NCBI GenBank assembly: GCA_964450715.1
Contig: CAYVFC010000017.1
Coordinates: 21,518-85,517 of the forward strand
Direction of reading: 5' to 3'
Origin: CAYVFC01 sp964450715
GTDB lineage: Bacteria > Myxococcota_A > Polyangia > Polyangiales > JAFGIB01
Length of the DNA stretch: 64,000 nt
Part shown: positions 1-9,092 of the stretch, one piece after another
Numbering within the stretch: position 1 is the stretch's first letter
Layout: each line of letters starts with the position of its first letter
Position numbers and translations under genes: made by a program
Notes under the pieces: model-generated
Seen by the model: the letters and a program-made list of their open reading frames with translations, nothing else
Told to the model about the DNA's origin: nothing
The model's database searches: none

Positions 1-1
1 G

Positions 2-982
2 ATCCACGAGGGGATCCACTCCATCCTGGCCACCATGCCCGGCTGCAAGCAGGCCTGCTGGTTTCACGAGGGCGGCAACACCTGGCTGCAGGCCACCATG
101 GAGGCCAAGCGCGCGGGCGGCACGCCCACGAGCATGGGCTGGCTGAGCGCGGGCGCAGCTCTGGCGCCCTTCATGCCCATCGAAACCTATTCCGGATGGC
201 TGCAGGACGGCAGCTTTGGCGGGCCCTGCGCCGAGCGAGTGAACATGTTCGAACCGGACGGCGACCAGATCTGCACCTGGCGGCGGCTGCTGGGCGGCAC
301 CCAGTACGGCGAGACCTTTGCCCACGCCCTGGAGGTCATCTTGGGGGAAAAGAGCATCGCCTGGATCTGGCGGTACGCCGACGCGAGCGGACGGGTTCTT
401 CAAGATCTGGCCGAGGTGGACGACGGCCTGGGACCCGCACAGACCCGCCGTCTGATCCAGGAGTACCGGGCGCGCCAGGCCTTCGGCGATTTCAGCATCT
501 GGTCCGAAGCGTACAAGAAGCTCCTCGACGACAACTGGAACGCCGCCCTGGGTCCCGAGTGGGAGCCCGCCTGGATCGATTGCCCGGTCTGGAACGCCAC
601 CTGCTACGCAACGACCACGCGGAGCGGAGACACCCTGACCCCGGACGATCTCACCCTGCCCGGCTGGTCCGGCGCCAACCAGATCCCGCTGACCGTAAGC
701 CCCGACGCCTCCTGCGCCACCGTGGCCTTCAACCCTATCGGCGAGAACATGAGCTGTCAGCTGGTCTACCGGGATACGAGCGGTGAGATTCACTACGGTA
801 TCCCCGTGTCCAGCGGCGACTGCTCCATCCCGCTGGGCGACGTCGCCAATAACGTGGTGATCGCGGTTCTCGCCAATACCGACTACATCTATGACGGCGG
901 CACTACGAAGTACGGGTACACCTTGACCATCGGTTCCGGCGTCACCGGAACCGCCGATATCTACACGCAGTGGTACCGGTAG
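2..982 (+). CDS. Secreted HEXXH zinc-peptidase-like protein, 5' truncated
   Basis: The frame is open to the left edge, so the N-terminus lies outside the window. The first visible residues carry an HEGIH motif (nt 5-19), which fits the HEXXH zinc site, and a second HEGGN motif whose Glu lies 20 residues after the first Glu. That spacing fits a gluzincin-type third zinc ligand. The rest contains many Trp and paired Cys residues and ends in a beta-rich domain (about the last 130 residues) without transmembrane segments, consistent with an exported enzyme. It resembles DUF6055-like proteins in the placing of these motifs, but this is recognition from memory, not a search. Peptidase activity is inferred, and the substrate is unknown. 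Confidence 0.55.
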   Translation: MHEGIHSILATMPGCKQACWFHEGGNTWLQATMEAKRAGGTPTSMGWLSAGAALAPFMPIETYSGWLQDGSFGGPCAERVNMFEPDGDQICTWRRLLGGTQYGETFAHALEVILGEKSIAWIWRYADASGRVLQDLAEVDDGLGPAQTRRLIQEYRARQAFGDFSIWSEAYKKLLDDNWNAALGPEWEPAWIDCPVWNATCYATTTRSGDTLTPDDLTLPGWSGANQIPLTVSPDASCATVAFNPIGENMSCQLVYRDTSGEIHYGIPVSSGDCSIPLGDVANNVVIAVLANTDYIYDGGTTKYGYTLTIGSGVTGTADIYTQWYR

Positions 983-1209
983 TTGCGCGCCTCTCGAAGA
1001 ACTGTCCGGTAAACTGTCCAACACATCGTAGTATCCACAGCTCTTGTACAGGAGGCGGGTGGGGACGCCTACCGCGCCGTTTTCTCCGATGTCAACTCTC
1101 TTCACCTCGCCTTCGTCGGTTATGGCGAGAACCGCGCCGCCGAGAATCAACGATGTCATTACTTCTGCGACCCATCGAGGATCGCGTTACAATACAATAT
1201 ACACAGACC
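983..1209. other. Intergenic gap, possible antisense gene remnant
   Basis: No gene is called on the plus strand between the peptidase-like gene and DAHP synthase. On the minus strand an ATG at 1159 opens a frame whose first ~55 residues look protein-like (hydrophobic start, then alternating acidic and hydrophobic residues as in a propeller blade). The frame continues antisense into the first gene, so it is at best a remnant. No clear promoter or terminator was found. Confidence 0.3.
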
Positions 1210-2574
1210 ATGAAAGACAGAACCTCCCGACGGTGGAATCCCGATTCCTGGAAAGCATTTCCGGACGAGCAGCAGCCGCAATGGCCGGATCCCGAAGCCC
1301 TGCAGAAGGCTCTGGACGAGCTGGCCTCTTTCCCGCCGCTGGTCTTTGCCGGGGAGACGCGCTCCCTCGGGCAGCAGCTGGCCTCGGTGGTAAACGGAGA
1401 GGCCTTCCTGCTGCAGGGGGGCGATTGCGCCGAGTCGTTCGCCCAGTTCAACGCCAACATCATCCGGGACAAGCTCAAGGTCATACTGCAGATGGCCGCC
1501 ATCCTCACCTATGGATTGAGCCGACCGGTGGTGAAAGTAGGGCGCATCGCCGGGCAATTTGCCAAGCCGCGCTCCAACTCGGTCGAGACCAGAGACGGCG
1601 TGAGCCTGCCCAGCTTCCGCGGATACTCGGTCAACGATCCTGATTTTTCCGAACGGGCGAGGATCCCTGATCCCCAACGACTGGTGCGGGCCTATTTCCA
1701 GTCCGCGGCCACGCTCAACCTTCTGAGGGCCTTTACCAGCGGCGGTTACGCGGATCTGAACAAGGTCCACCTCTGGAATCAGGATTTCGTGGCCCACAGC
1801 CCCAACGGCCAGCGTTACGCCAGGCTGGCCGACAAGATCAGCGAAGCGCTGCGCTTCATGAAGGTGTGCGGCATCGAGTCCTCCAACACACCGGTATTAA
1901 AGGAAGTGGACTACTACACCAGCCACGAGGCCTTGATCCTCGGCTACGAGCAGGCGCTGACCCGACGCGATTCCCTTACCGGCGATTTCTACGGTTGCTC
2001 GGCTCACATGCTGTGGATCGGCGAACGCACGCGGTATCCGGACGGCGCCCACGTGGAGTTCTTGCGGGGCGTGCGCAATCCCCTGGGCTGCAAGATAGGC
2101 CCCGAGGCAACCGATGAGGAGTTGCTACGCCTGTGCGACGCGCTCAACCCCGCCAACAAACCGGGCCGCCTGACGTTGATAACCCGTTTTGGATACGACC
2201 GGATCGAGGCGTGTCTGCCTCCGCTAATCCGGGCCGTACGGCGAGAGGGTCGTGCGGTTGTCTGGTGCTGCGATCCCATGCACGGCAACACCTCGACCGC
2301 TTCCTCGGGGCTGAAAACCCGCTCCTTCGACCAGATACTGAGCGAGCTCAGGAGCTTCTTCGCCGTGCACGCGGCCGAGGGCAGCATACCCGGCGGCGTA
2401 CATTTCGAGCTCACCGGCGAGGACGTCACCGAATGCACGGGCGGCGCCCGGGAGATCCGCGACAGCGATCTGAATAGACGTTACGAAACCACCTGCGATC
2501 CGCGCTTGAACAACGAGCAGGCGCTGGAGATGGCCTTCTTGATCGTAGAGATCCTGGAGAGATGGCGTTCTTGA
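1210..2574 (+). CDS. aroG: Class II 3-deoxy-D-arabino-heptulosonate 7-phosphate synthase
   Basis: This enzyme condenses phosphoenolpyruvate and erythrose 4-phosphate to DAHP, the first step of the shikimate pathway, in the cytoplasm. The 454-residue product has the full plant-type (class II) pattern: the opening WNPDSW segment, GGDCAESF, KVGRIAGQFAKPRS, an SGGYADL segment, HMLWIGERTR, the metal/substrate motif WCCDPMHGNT and the late GGVHFELTGEDVTEC motif. Length fits the family. The start at 1210 is chosen because the conserved region begins about ten residues later; in-frame starts further up (for example 1153) would add a tail not usual for the family, and no strong ribosome binding site decides it. 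It stands alone, without other aro genes nearby, and converges on the next gene with a 25-bp gap. Confidence 0.93.
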   Translation: MKDRTSRRWNPDSWKAFPDEQQPQWPDPEALQKALDELASFPPLVFAGETRSLGQQLASVVNGEAFLLQGGDCAESFAQFNANIIRDKLKVILQMAAILTYGLSRPVVKVGRIAGQFAKPRSNSVETRDGVSLPSFRGYSVNDPDFSERARIPDPQRLVRAYFQSAATLNLLRAFTSGGYADLNKVHLWNQDFVAHSPNGQRYARLADKISEALRFMKVCGIESSNTPVLKEVDYYTSHEALILGYEQALTRRDSLTGDFYGCSAHMLWIGERTRYPDGAHVEFLRGVRNPLGCKIGPEATDEELLRLCDALNPANKPGRLTLITRFGYDRIEACLPPLIRAVRREGRAVVWCCDPMHGNTSTASSGLKTRSFDQILSELRSFFAVHAAEGSIPGGVHFELTGEDVTECTGGAREIRDSDLNRRYETTCDPRLNNEQALEMAFLIVEILERWRS

Positions 2575-2599
2575 TCACCCAGACGCGTTTCGTCCCCGA

Positions 2600-4495
2600 T
2601 TACGGAGATCTGACGCAACGAAATCCCTTATACGTGGTTAGAGCCGAAGGAAGCGAATAGAGGCGTCTCGCGGCGCGTAGCAATTCGCCGTTGTTGACCC
2701 AGCTCGCGCCTCGAAAGACCCGGTCAGACGTGTCCACGAGCTGGGCGCAGTTGTCGCAGTCCCCGTTGGCGTACCATGTATCGGAGTATCCATCGAGCGC
2801 CCACTCCCACAAGCTCCCGCAGAGGTCACGATGGCCCCAGCGGCCCTGACCCGCGGGGTAACTGCCGACATCGATTCGCGGGGAGTTATCGCCGTCGTAG
2901 TAGTTCGCCAGGGTCGCATCGGGCGGCTGCGTGCCCCAGGGGTAGAGCCGGTTCTGGTTGCCTCCCGCGGCCGCGTACTCCCACTCGGCCTCGGTAGGCA
3001 GTCTCCCTCCGTCCCAGGCGCAAAAGGCAAATGCCTCGTACCAGCTCACGCAGTTGATCGGGTAGTTATCGTTGCTGCCGGGACTGTTCTTCCAGGTCTG
3101 CTGGCTGCTGCTGCAGGTCACGCTGTCGATGAGAGCGGCCTGCGAAGAGGGCAATAGCGCGTTCCACGACGACTGCCACCCGCTGCCCGCGATCAACGGG
3201 GACGCTCCGGCGCCATCTGGCGGCGGCGTTCCGTCGTACTGCTCGACGAAGCGGCGGAATCTGCCCACCGTGACCTCGAACGCGTCCATGTAGAAATCGT
3301 CCACCGTCGCATCGTGCTCGGGTTGCTCGTCGGGGTCACCATCCGTAACGGCGTCCGTTCCATCCTCGCTCCGGCCCATCGGAAAGGTTCCGCACGGAAC
3401 CAAGATGCTCAAGCAGCAGCTCTCGCCCTGGCACTCCGTACCGGTCATGCCGTCGCACGAGGGGCCTGGCGGTCCATAGACGGCTCCGCCATCGGTTGCG
3501 CATCCGTCCGGAACGCTGCCGTCCGCGCCGCCACTGTCCGACGCGCTCCCGTCCATGCCGCTCTCCGGTATGCCGCCATCCGGTACGCTACCGTCCATTG
3601 CTCCGCCGTCCGGTACGCTTCCGTCCATTCCACCGCCGTCCGGTACGCTTCCGTCCGTTCCGGTTCCGCCGCTACCGCCCACGCCGCTGCTACCGCCTGC
3701 GCCGGCGCCGCCCACGCCGCTACTACCGCCTACGCCTCCACTGCCCGCACCTCCCGTACCCGCACCGCCGCTGCCCGCGCCCCCACTACCACTGGCGCCA
3801 CCATCGATCACGCCACCCACGCCCGACCCGCCGGCGGTCCCGGCCTCCATGGGCTCTGGCTCGCCCGCCGATCCGGCCGTCCCGCCGGTTCCGGCCGAGC
3901 CACCATCGCCATTCGGCGGCACCGAGCCGTCCGGAAAGCCCCCATCCGGTCGAGTGCTCTCTTCATCGGGTCCTGCATCGACGCACCCGCCGGGATCCGT
4001 GCATACGGTCGGATCCTCGATTCGCGCGGATACGCACTCTCCTTTCCAACAGGTCTCGGTCAATCCGCAGGGGACATCCACGCAATCGACCGCCATTTCC
4101 ACCGGCAACACGATGCGCTGGTTCGGAATGAAAGACACCAGCCGTCTCGCCACGATACATCCGCCCATATAGCCGTCAGCCACGCACCTTTCCGGGCTCT
4201 TGACGAGCCCGGTCACGACGCGAATCGCGAACTCGGCGTCTTCTTCGCCGCTCGGCACGATCGTGATCGAACCGATGCGCCCATTACTCGGTTCACACGC
4301 CTCGGTAACGGCATTCGGCGGTTTCGCCTCGACACTTTCCAGACTACCCGTGGTGATCGAGGTAGCCGAGACGTCTTCACATATCGCATCGGTGCTCACC
4401 TCCAGCGAGACCTCTGTCGCGCGTTGACAGGCCACGACGCCGGCCATCAGCAATGGAGCCAGAGCCATGACCGCAACCTTCGGAAACGGATTCAT
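2600..4495 (-). CDS. SUMF1/FGE-domain lipoprotein with Asp/Gly repeat linker
   Basis: The start at 4495 gives a lipoprotein signal peptide (MNPFPKVAVMALAPLLMAG then VVAC lipobox). After about 170 residues with several Cys comes a long low-complexity linker: Gly/Ser/Ala-rich, then tandem units of the type DGSVPDGG. The last ~270 residues form a SUMF1 (formylglycine-generating-enzyme fold) domain, seen from GTFPMGRSEDG, the INCVSWYEAFAFCAWDGGR region, LPTEAEWEYAA and VFRGASWVNN. The two active-site Cys of true formylglycine-generating enzymes, which follow the RGGS-type motif, are absent, so sulfatase activation is unlikely. Such domains often serve as binding or accessory modules in myxobacterial surface proteins. 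An upstream extension to 4630 is possible but would hide the signal peptide. It is likely outer-membrane anchored. Confidence 0.85.
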   Translation of the reverse strand: MNPFPKVAVMALAPLLMAGVVACQRATEVSLEVSTDAICEDVSATSITTGSLESVEAKPPNAVTEACEPSNGRIGSITIVPSGEEDAEFAIRVVTGLVKSPERCVADGYMGGCIVARRLVSFIPNQRIVLPVEMAVDCVDVPCGLTETCWKGECVSARIEDPTVCTDPGGCVDAGPDEESTRPDGGFPDGSVPPNGDGGSAGTGGTAGSAGEPEPMEAGTAGGSGVGGVIDGGASGSGGAGSGGAGTGGAGSGGVGGSSGVGGAGAGGSSGVGGSGGTGTDGSVPDGGGMDGSVPDGGAMDGSVPDGGIPESGMDGSASDSGGADGSVPDGCATDGGAVYGPPGPSCDGMTGTECQGESCCLSILVPCGTFPMGRSEDGTDAVTDGDPDEQPEHDATVDDFYMDAFEVTVGRFRRFVEQYDGTPPPDGAGASPLIAGSGWQSSWNALLPSSQAALIDSVTCSSSQQTWKNSPGSNDNYPINCVSWYEAFAFCAWDGGRLPTEAEWEYAAAGGNQNRLYPWGTQPPDATLANYYDGDNSPRIDVGSYPAGQGRWGHRDLCGSLWEWALDGYSDTWYANGDCDNCAQLVDTSDRVFRGASWVNNGELLRAARRLYSLPSALTTYKGFRCVRSP

Positions 4496-4881
4496 CGTGG
4501 ATGCACCAGAACCGGAAGCCCGGGAGTAACCTACGCCCGAATCCTTCCTCGGATTAATGGTAGCACGTATTTTTCTCGGGACCGCCGCGTTCCGAGGCAC
4601 CCCAACCCGCCAAACTGCTGTTATTCTCAATGCTTACGGCTTATTTCCGCATGCAAGGATTCCCAGCGGAGAAATCCCGTAACGATTCGAGCCTTCCCCC
4701 TTATGTTTCTCTCGAAACGCGGTTAAAGTGGAATTGGGGCTTCCGAGAGTCACCGAACGCGCTCCATTCGGTAACGACATCATTCGACGGTGCGCAGAGC
4801 GAACCGGACGGCAGTCCCAAAGGCTCGGATGACGACGCGGTGCAGAGCACCGTAACCGCCGAGAGATACGATTGCAGGCAA
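4496..4881. other. Divergent intergenic region
   Basis: This region separates the SUMF1 lipoprotein (minus) from the repeat protein (plus). If the latter starts at the alternative ATG 4630, the gap shrinks to about 130 bp. There is an AT-richer patch near 4555-4575 that could hold promoter elements, but no clear -35/-10 pair or operator was identified. Confidence 0.4.
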
Positions 4882-5871
4882 ATGACAGAGAAAACACGGC
4901 TTCGAGAGTCCCAGGATGCGCCGAGCGGTAGCAAAAGCGACGAAGGCGGCAAACGAGGCGCAGACTCGCGCGCTCCCTCGGATATTCCCGATAAGAGGGC
5001 TAACCTCGGCGGCGTGTTGGAGATGGAAGTAGAGTCGGATAGCGCACGAAAGCGCGAGCAGGCGCTACGCGAGGCCCTCGATAGTACCCTGGACGGCGAG
5101 TTCTGCGAACGACTGGGAATCGGGAACGCGGCCAAAGGGGCCGTACGAAAAGCGCGCGAACGGCTGGTAGCCGTTTCGGGAGCGAATAATGACCAGCCTA
5201 CTCTGGACCTGACCGGTACCACCGAAGCAGGTACCAAGGCCGACCGGGCCGCCGCCAAGACGCACGAACGGCCGGCGCCCGTATCGGGCGCCGTAGACGA
5301 CCAAGCGACTCCGGTCTTGACCGGAACGTCCGCGGACGCCGCCACGGCCGACCGGGCCGTAGCGACAACCGGGGAAAAGCCGGCGACCGTTTCGGAAGCG
5401 GACGATGAGCAAGCTACTCTGGACATGACCGATCCATCCGAGCCCGATAACCATTACAAGGTCGAAGCGGTCCGCGATGCGATAGCCGCCGAATGGGCTC
5501 TAAAAAGACCCCGGCTAGAGAAAATCGAAAACGCCTTCGATCTGGCGCTTTTTTTTTATCGAAACGTCATGAAGGGGGATACCCGGCAGACCCTGGGACT
5601 CGCATCTATCGAGGGGTTTCAACGAGATATCCGACGAGAGGTTCTGGACCTGCTACGTCCTGACGACGAGCTGACCGGCGTCAAGCGGGCGCTGCTTATC
5701 ATATCGACTTTGGGCCGTGACAAGGGATGGAAGTGGGCGGATGACGTTACACTGGCCCTTTTCGTCTGCGAAAACGAGGGCTTCGTAGAAAAGGCCCGGG
5801 AGATCGGCAAGTCCCTGCCCATGTTGATCGATCGACGGAAGCTGGCCGCGCTCAGGAAGATGTTTTCGTGA
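4882..5871 (+). CDS. Hypothetical protein with 36-residue tandem repeat and helical C-terminal domain
   Basis: I do not recognise this protein. No signal peptide or membrane segment is seen, so it is probably cytoplasmic. The N-terminal half is charged and low in hydrophobic residues. Residues ~93-190 carry two full and one partial copy of a 36-residue unit of the form E[RK]..[AP]VSGA.[ND]DQ.T..LTGT..A..ADRA (nt 5158-5265, 5266-5373, 5374-5445). The last ~130 residues are predicted helical, with conserved-looking hydrophobic spacing, and contain LKRPRLEKIENAFDLALFFY. The start is uncertain: ATG 4882 is a conservative choice, ATG 4630 keeps the same frame open and neither has a good ribosome binding site. 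It is followed by a 330-bp gap before the TPR/PEGA gene. Confidence 0.6.
   Translation: MTEKTRLRESQDAPSGSKSDEGGKRGADSRAPSDIPDKRANLGGVLEMEVESDSARKREQALREALDSTLDGEFCERLGIGNAAKGAVRKARERLVAVSGANNDQPTLDLTGTTEAGTKADRAAAKTHERPAPVSGAVDDQATPVLTGTSADAATADRAVATTGEKPATVSEADDEQATLDMTDPSEPDNHYKVEAVRDAIAAEWALKRPRLEKIENAFDLALFFYRNVMKGDTRQTLGLASIEGFQRDIRREVLDLLRPDDELTGVKRALLIISTLGRDKGWKWADDVTLALFVCENEGFVEKAREIGKSLPMLIDRRKLAALRKMFS
5158..5445 (+). repeat. 108-bp coding tandem repeat, about 2.7 copies
   Basis: Copies at 5158-5265 and 5266-5373 are exactly 108 bp each and a partial third copy runs 5374-5445. The units keep the same residue pattern (VSGA or VSEA, DQ, T, then LTGT or MTDP) while the DNA has diverged, so the array is old enough to have drifted but kept its length. 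Confidence 0.8.
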
Positions 5872-6205
5872 ACGCCGCCTGCAAGGAACACCAGCTTTGT
5901 TTCCCCTATACATCCTATGGAAGGCAGCGCTGGGAGTCTCCGAGCTCGGCACGTTCGAGATGGTCGGCACCATGAGAACGGCTCCGACGGCCGACGTACT
6001 TTGCACATCTGATACGGTTTTCCGAATCGGCGCGTGGCCAGTGGCTCGCAAAAGCGACGTTGCGGAAAGGGGTATGGGTAGGCTATTACCCACCAAATCC
6101 GACATGGGGCCGAGAGGCGTTCGGGTAGGTAACGCGCATGAATCGACCGCTTTCGGGATAGAAAGCTCTTGTAGGCTCGTGCCGACGCGCCCAAGATTAA
6201 CCGTG
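5872..6205. other. Gap without a supported gene
   Basis: The frame of the next gene stays open across this stretch, but the residues before the signal peptide at 6206 do not look like a conserved protein. No hairpin terminator, tRNA or convincing promoter was seen. A GTATGGGTAGG.. stretch near 6070 and scattered ATGs give only short frames. Confidence 0.4.
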
Positions 6206-7129
6206 GTGAAACGCCGGTTCTCGAAATTCGCTTGCGCGCTGGTTTTGCTGCTATTGCCTCGGCTGGTCGGCGTCGCCTCTGCCCAACAAAGCGACAGCCT
6301 CGCTAGCGATCTCAAACAGCGCGGCGATGCCGCGCTGGCCGAGGGGCGTTACCAGGAAGCGCTCGACGCCTATACCCGTGCCATCGCTATCGAGGAGACG
6401 CCGGAGCTACACTACAACCGCGCCCGGGCGCTGCAGGCGCTGGCCCGGCACGCCGAGGCGCTCTCGGAGCTCGAAGCATTCGAGCGCAGCGCCGACGCCG
6501 CGCTCAAGCTCCGGGTACCGGGCCTGGATACCATGATGGCCGCGGCCCGCGGGAAGGTGGCAACGGTATCGATATCGGCCAACGTGGCGGACGCGGTCGT
6601 CGAGCTCGATGACGGACGTAAGGTCGAGCTGCCGCTAGCCGACCTGCGGCTCGACGCCGGGCAGCGCACCTTCAGAGCCGCCGCCGACGGATACGAGCCG
6701 GCGGCGCGGGAGGTACTGCTAGAGGGAGGAACGCGACGCACTATCGCCTTCGAGCTCGTTCCGATCAAGAGCGCCGCGGTGTTGACGGTGCGGTCTCCGG
6801 TGACCGGAGCCGAGGTCTGGCTGGCTAGTAAGCGGATGGGGAACGTGCCCCTGGAGCTATCCCTGCCACCCGGCGAGCACACGCTGGTGCTCCGACACGA
6901 CGATTACGAGGATACCAGTACGCGGGTAATCCTAGAGCCACGACAACGGCGCGCGGTTGATCTGTCCATGGAGCCCATCCCGTCGATCTTCGAGAGCTGG
7001 TGGTTCTGGACCGGGGCCGCGGTGCTGCTCGCCGGAACAACCGTGACCATCATCGTGGTCGCGCAACCGGAGCAAGCCACACCGGGAGACATCCCGCCGG
7101 GAGTCGTGTCCGCGCCGTTAGGGTTCTGA
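6206..7129 (+). CDS. Exported TPR and PEGA domain protein with C-terminal membrane anchor
   Basis: The GTG at 6206 (another GTG directly before it at 6203) starts a clear signal peptide: KRRF then a hydrophobic stretch ending ASAQQ. Residues ~35-100 form TPR helices (AALAEGRYQEALDAYTRAI is typical). Two PEGA-type beta domains follow at ~115-190 and ~195-260, the second with VTGAEVWLASKRMGNVPLEL and PPGEHTLVLRHDDY. A transmembrane helix at ~272-292 (WWFWTGAAVLLAGTTVTIIV) ends the fold and leaves a short Pro-rich tail. PEGA domains in this phylum occur with Ser/Thr kinases and surface complexes. The gene converges on a kinase gene (56 bp apart), which may be a functional partner. Its exact role is unknown. 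Confidence 0.8.
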   Translation: MKRRFSKFACALVLLLLPRLVGVASAQQSDSLASDLKQRGDAALAEGRYQEALDAYTRAIAIEETPELHYNRARALQALARHAEALSELEAFERSADAALKLRVPGLDTMMAAARGKVATVSISANVADAVVELDDGRKVELPLADLRLDAGQRTFRAAADGYEPAAREVLLEGGTRRTIAFELVPIKSAAVLTVRSPVTGAEVWLASKRMGNVPLELSLPPGEHTLVLRHDDYEDTSTRVILEPRQRRAVDLSMEPIPSIFESWWFWTGAAVLLAGTTVTIIVVAQPEQATPGDIPPGVVSAPLGF

Positions 7130-7185
7130 CGACGGGCAACACGGCCGCGCTCCGAAACCTGGACGATTAATTTCGACCGGCCTCC

Positions 7186-8751
7186 TTAGAGAAGCAGGGG
7201 CCGGCGTTCGGGCCGGTCAGCGGGTGGTCGCACGGGCGACTCCGTTGGTTTCGGGCTAGCGGACGGCGGCTCAGCGCTCGCCGGTGTCTGCCGTTTCCTT
7301 GCCGGACGACGTACGGCCGGGGGTATCTCACGCGGTCGGGTATCGTCCGAGTCGGCAGCATCCGCGGCGCGGATCTCCCCGGTGGCGGCCGGGTGCGCAC
7401 GCCCGTCTGGCGACGATGGCGTTGGCGACGCCGCCGCCGGCGTTCCGTCGTCGGTTACCTCGACCGCGCCGGCGCGCTTGGCGTCGATCGGCCTATCATC
7501 TTCGGTCATCGTCGCCACTTCACCCACGGCTTCGCCGTCGCCACCGGGCACTCGGGTGGATTGCGAGGGTTCACTCGCCGGTCGTCGAGCCTCGAACCAG
7601 AACCATACTCCGAAAGTGGCAACGATCACGGCCAGCACAAGCCAGGGGCTTACCCCGCGACGGACCGGTTGTCGGTCCTGGCCTTCGCGCGCCGGGGTCG
7701 CGTAGGTAGGGCTTGTTTCTTCCGCGGCCAAGTCAATCGACGGCTCGGCGGCGACCGCCGGCTCGATTGCCAGGCTTAGACTTATCGAGCTCAGCGCACC
7801 TCCGGACGACGATTCGTCCTGACGGGGCGGTGCGGGACCGGAGCTCGGGGGCGACAGGGGCGGCAGGCTGCTCGGTAAAGCCTCGGCGACGATCACCACG
7901 CCGTCTTCCGGTCCGTAAGGCGCGAGCGCGGCCTCAAGTTGACCGGCATTCGCATAGCGCTTCTCGGGATCCTTCTCCAGACAACGCAGGATTACCTCCT
8001 CGAGCTCTCTCGGGATCTCGGGACGGTACGCGCGCGGAAGCGTGGGCGGGTCGTTCGGAATGGCCGCGATGATGGCGCTCGGCGAGGGGCGTTGAAAGGG
8101 AAAGGCGTCGGTCAGAAGGTAAAACAACACCACCCCGAGCGACCAGATATCGGTTCGCTCGTCCACGTCGCGGGTAGCCAGAATCTGCTCGGGCGACATG
8201 TAGTGCGGGGTGCCAAGGACCGTATCGGTATGCGTCAGCGTCGCGTCGTCCGGTGCGGTCGCTATCTTCGAGATACCGAAATCCAGCAACTTGACGCTAC
8301 GCACCCCGGATTGCTGCGTGACGAAGAAGTTGTGCGGCTTGATGTCTCGGTGGATCACCGAGGCTCGGTGGGCCGCGGCCACCGCACCGGCTGCCTGTCG
8401 CATGTATCCCACGGCTTCGTCGATCGGCAGCGCTCCTCGCTCGATAACCTCCTTGCGCAGGTCACGACCGATGAGCAGCTCGGTCACCAGCACCGGCGCC
8501 CGGTTCTCGAGCTCGGTGACCTCGATGACCTGGATGATGTGGGGATGGTCGAGGGCCTTCAGAGCTCGACACTCGCGATAGAAGCGAGCGACCAGCGATT
8601 TCGACGACAACAGCTTCGGGTTGAGTACCTTGATAGCCACGCGTCCATCGGTTCGCGTATCCAGCCCCTGGTAGACCAATCCCATGCCGCCGGCGCCTAT
8701 GAGCTTGTCGACGCGGTACCGACCTGCGATTATCTGGCCTATATCGAGCAT
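7186..8751 (-). CDS. Hanks-type Ser/Thr protein kinase with one transmembrane helix
   Basis: The 521-residue protein is a PknB-like membrane kinase. The kinase domain spans ~10-280 with the glycine loop GAGGMG, VAIK lysine, HRDIKPHN catalytic loop, DFG metal site, GTPHYMSPEQ activation segment and an intact DIWSLGVVLFYLL helix. All residues needed for catalysis are present. A Pro/Ser/Glu-rich spacer leads to a single transmembrane helix (~375-395, SPWLVLAVIVATFGVWFWF), after which a Pro/Thr/Ser-rich tail of ~125 residues lies outside the membrane. The tail has no PASTA or other known sensor fold that I can recognise. It is convergent with the TPR/PEGA gene and divergent from mscS. Confidence 0.93.
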   Translation of the reverse strand: MLDIGQIIAGRYRVDKLIGAGGMGLVYQGLDTRTDGRVAIKVLNPKLLSSKSLVARFYRECRALKALDHPHIIQVIEVTELENRAPVLVTELLIGRDLRKEVIERGALPIDEAVGYMRQAAGAVAAAHRASVIHRDIKPHNFFVTQQSGVRSVKLLDFGISKIATAPDDATLTHTDTVLGTPHYMSPEQILATRDVDERTDIWSLGVVLFYLLTDAFPFQRPSPSAIIAAIPNDPPTLPRAYRPEIPRELEEVILRCLEKDPEKRYANAGQLEAALAPYGPEDGVVIVAEALPSSLPPLSPPSSGPAPPRQDESSSGGALSSISLSLAIEPAVAAEPSIDLAAEETSPTYATPAREGQDRQPVRRGVSPWLVLAVIVATFGVWFWFEARRPASEPSQSTRVPGGDGEAVGEVATMTEDDRPIDAKRAGAVEVTDDGTPAAASPTPSSPDGRAHPAATGEIRAADAADSDDTRPREIPPAVRRPARKRQTPASAEPPSASPKPTESPVRPPADRPERRPLLL

Positions 8752-9092
8752 GGTTTACGGTGCAAACCCCGGAATCGCCGCGAAAAGTCAGGCAAAGGTC
8801 ATGGGACGTATTCCTCAAGACCGTCCCAAGGCGACGCTCCATTGTAGCACGGAGAGCACCACCTTACGTAACAGCGGCTCGGCAGCCTCGCCGCGCCGTT
8901 TGACAGACCGGTGGTGGGCGACCTCTCGAGCCATACTTGGACACAATCCTCGCCGCGGGAGAGGTGGAGCTCGGGGAGCGGGAAGATGTATCTTGGGAAC
9001 GAGCATGGCAAGGGCGGCCCCGGCGACGGGGCGGCAGGGCAGCGATTGGAGCCGAACGGGCGTTGCGCCCGCCGGCGCGAAAGGAGACGACA
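8752..9092. other. Divergent intergenic region kinase/mscS
   Basis: No gene is supported here. A small perfect hairpin (arms 9057-9062 and 9066-9071) lies just before the mscS ribosome binding site AAGGAG at 9080-9085. A TTGACA at 8900-8905 has no -10 box at normal spacing. Promoters for both flanking genes must lie here but are not resolved. Confidence 0.4.

Noticed and set aside
3314..4726. Long plus-strand open frames opposite the SUMF1 lipoprotein
   Set aside because: They are antisense to a gene with a clear domain and their Ala/Arg/Pro-rich sequence follows from the Gly/Ser/Asp repeats on the other strand.
8900..8937. sigma-70 type promoter TTGACA with CATACT
   Set aside because: The spacing of 26 bp is too long for a normal promoter, and the next gene starts 155 bp later.
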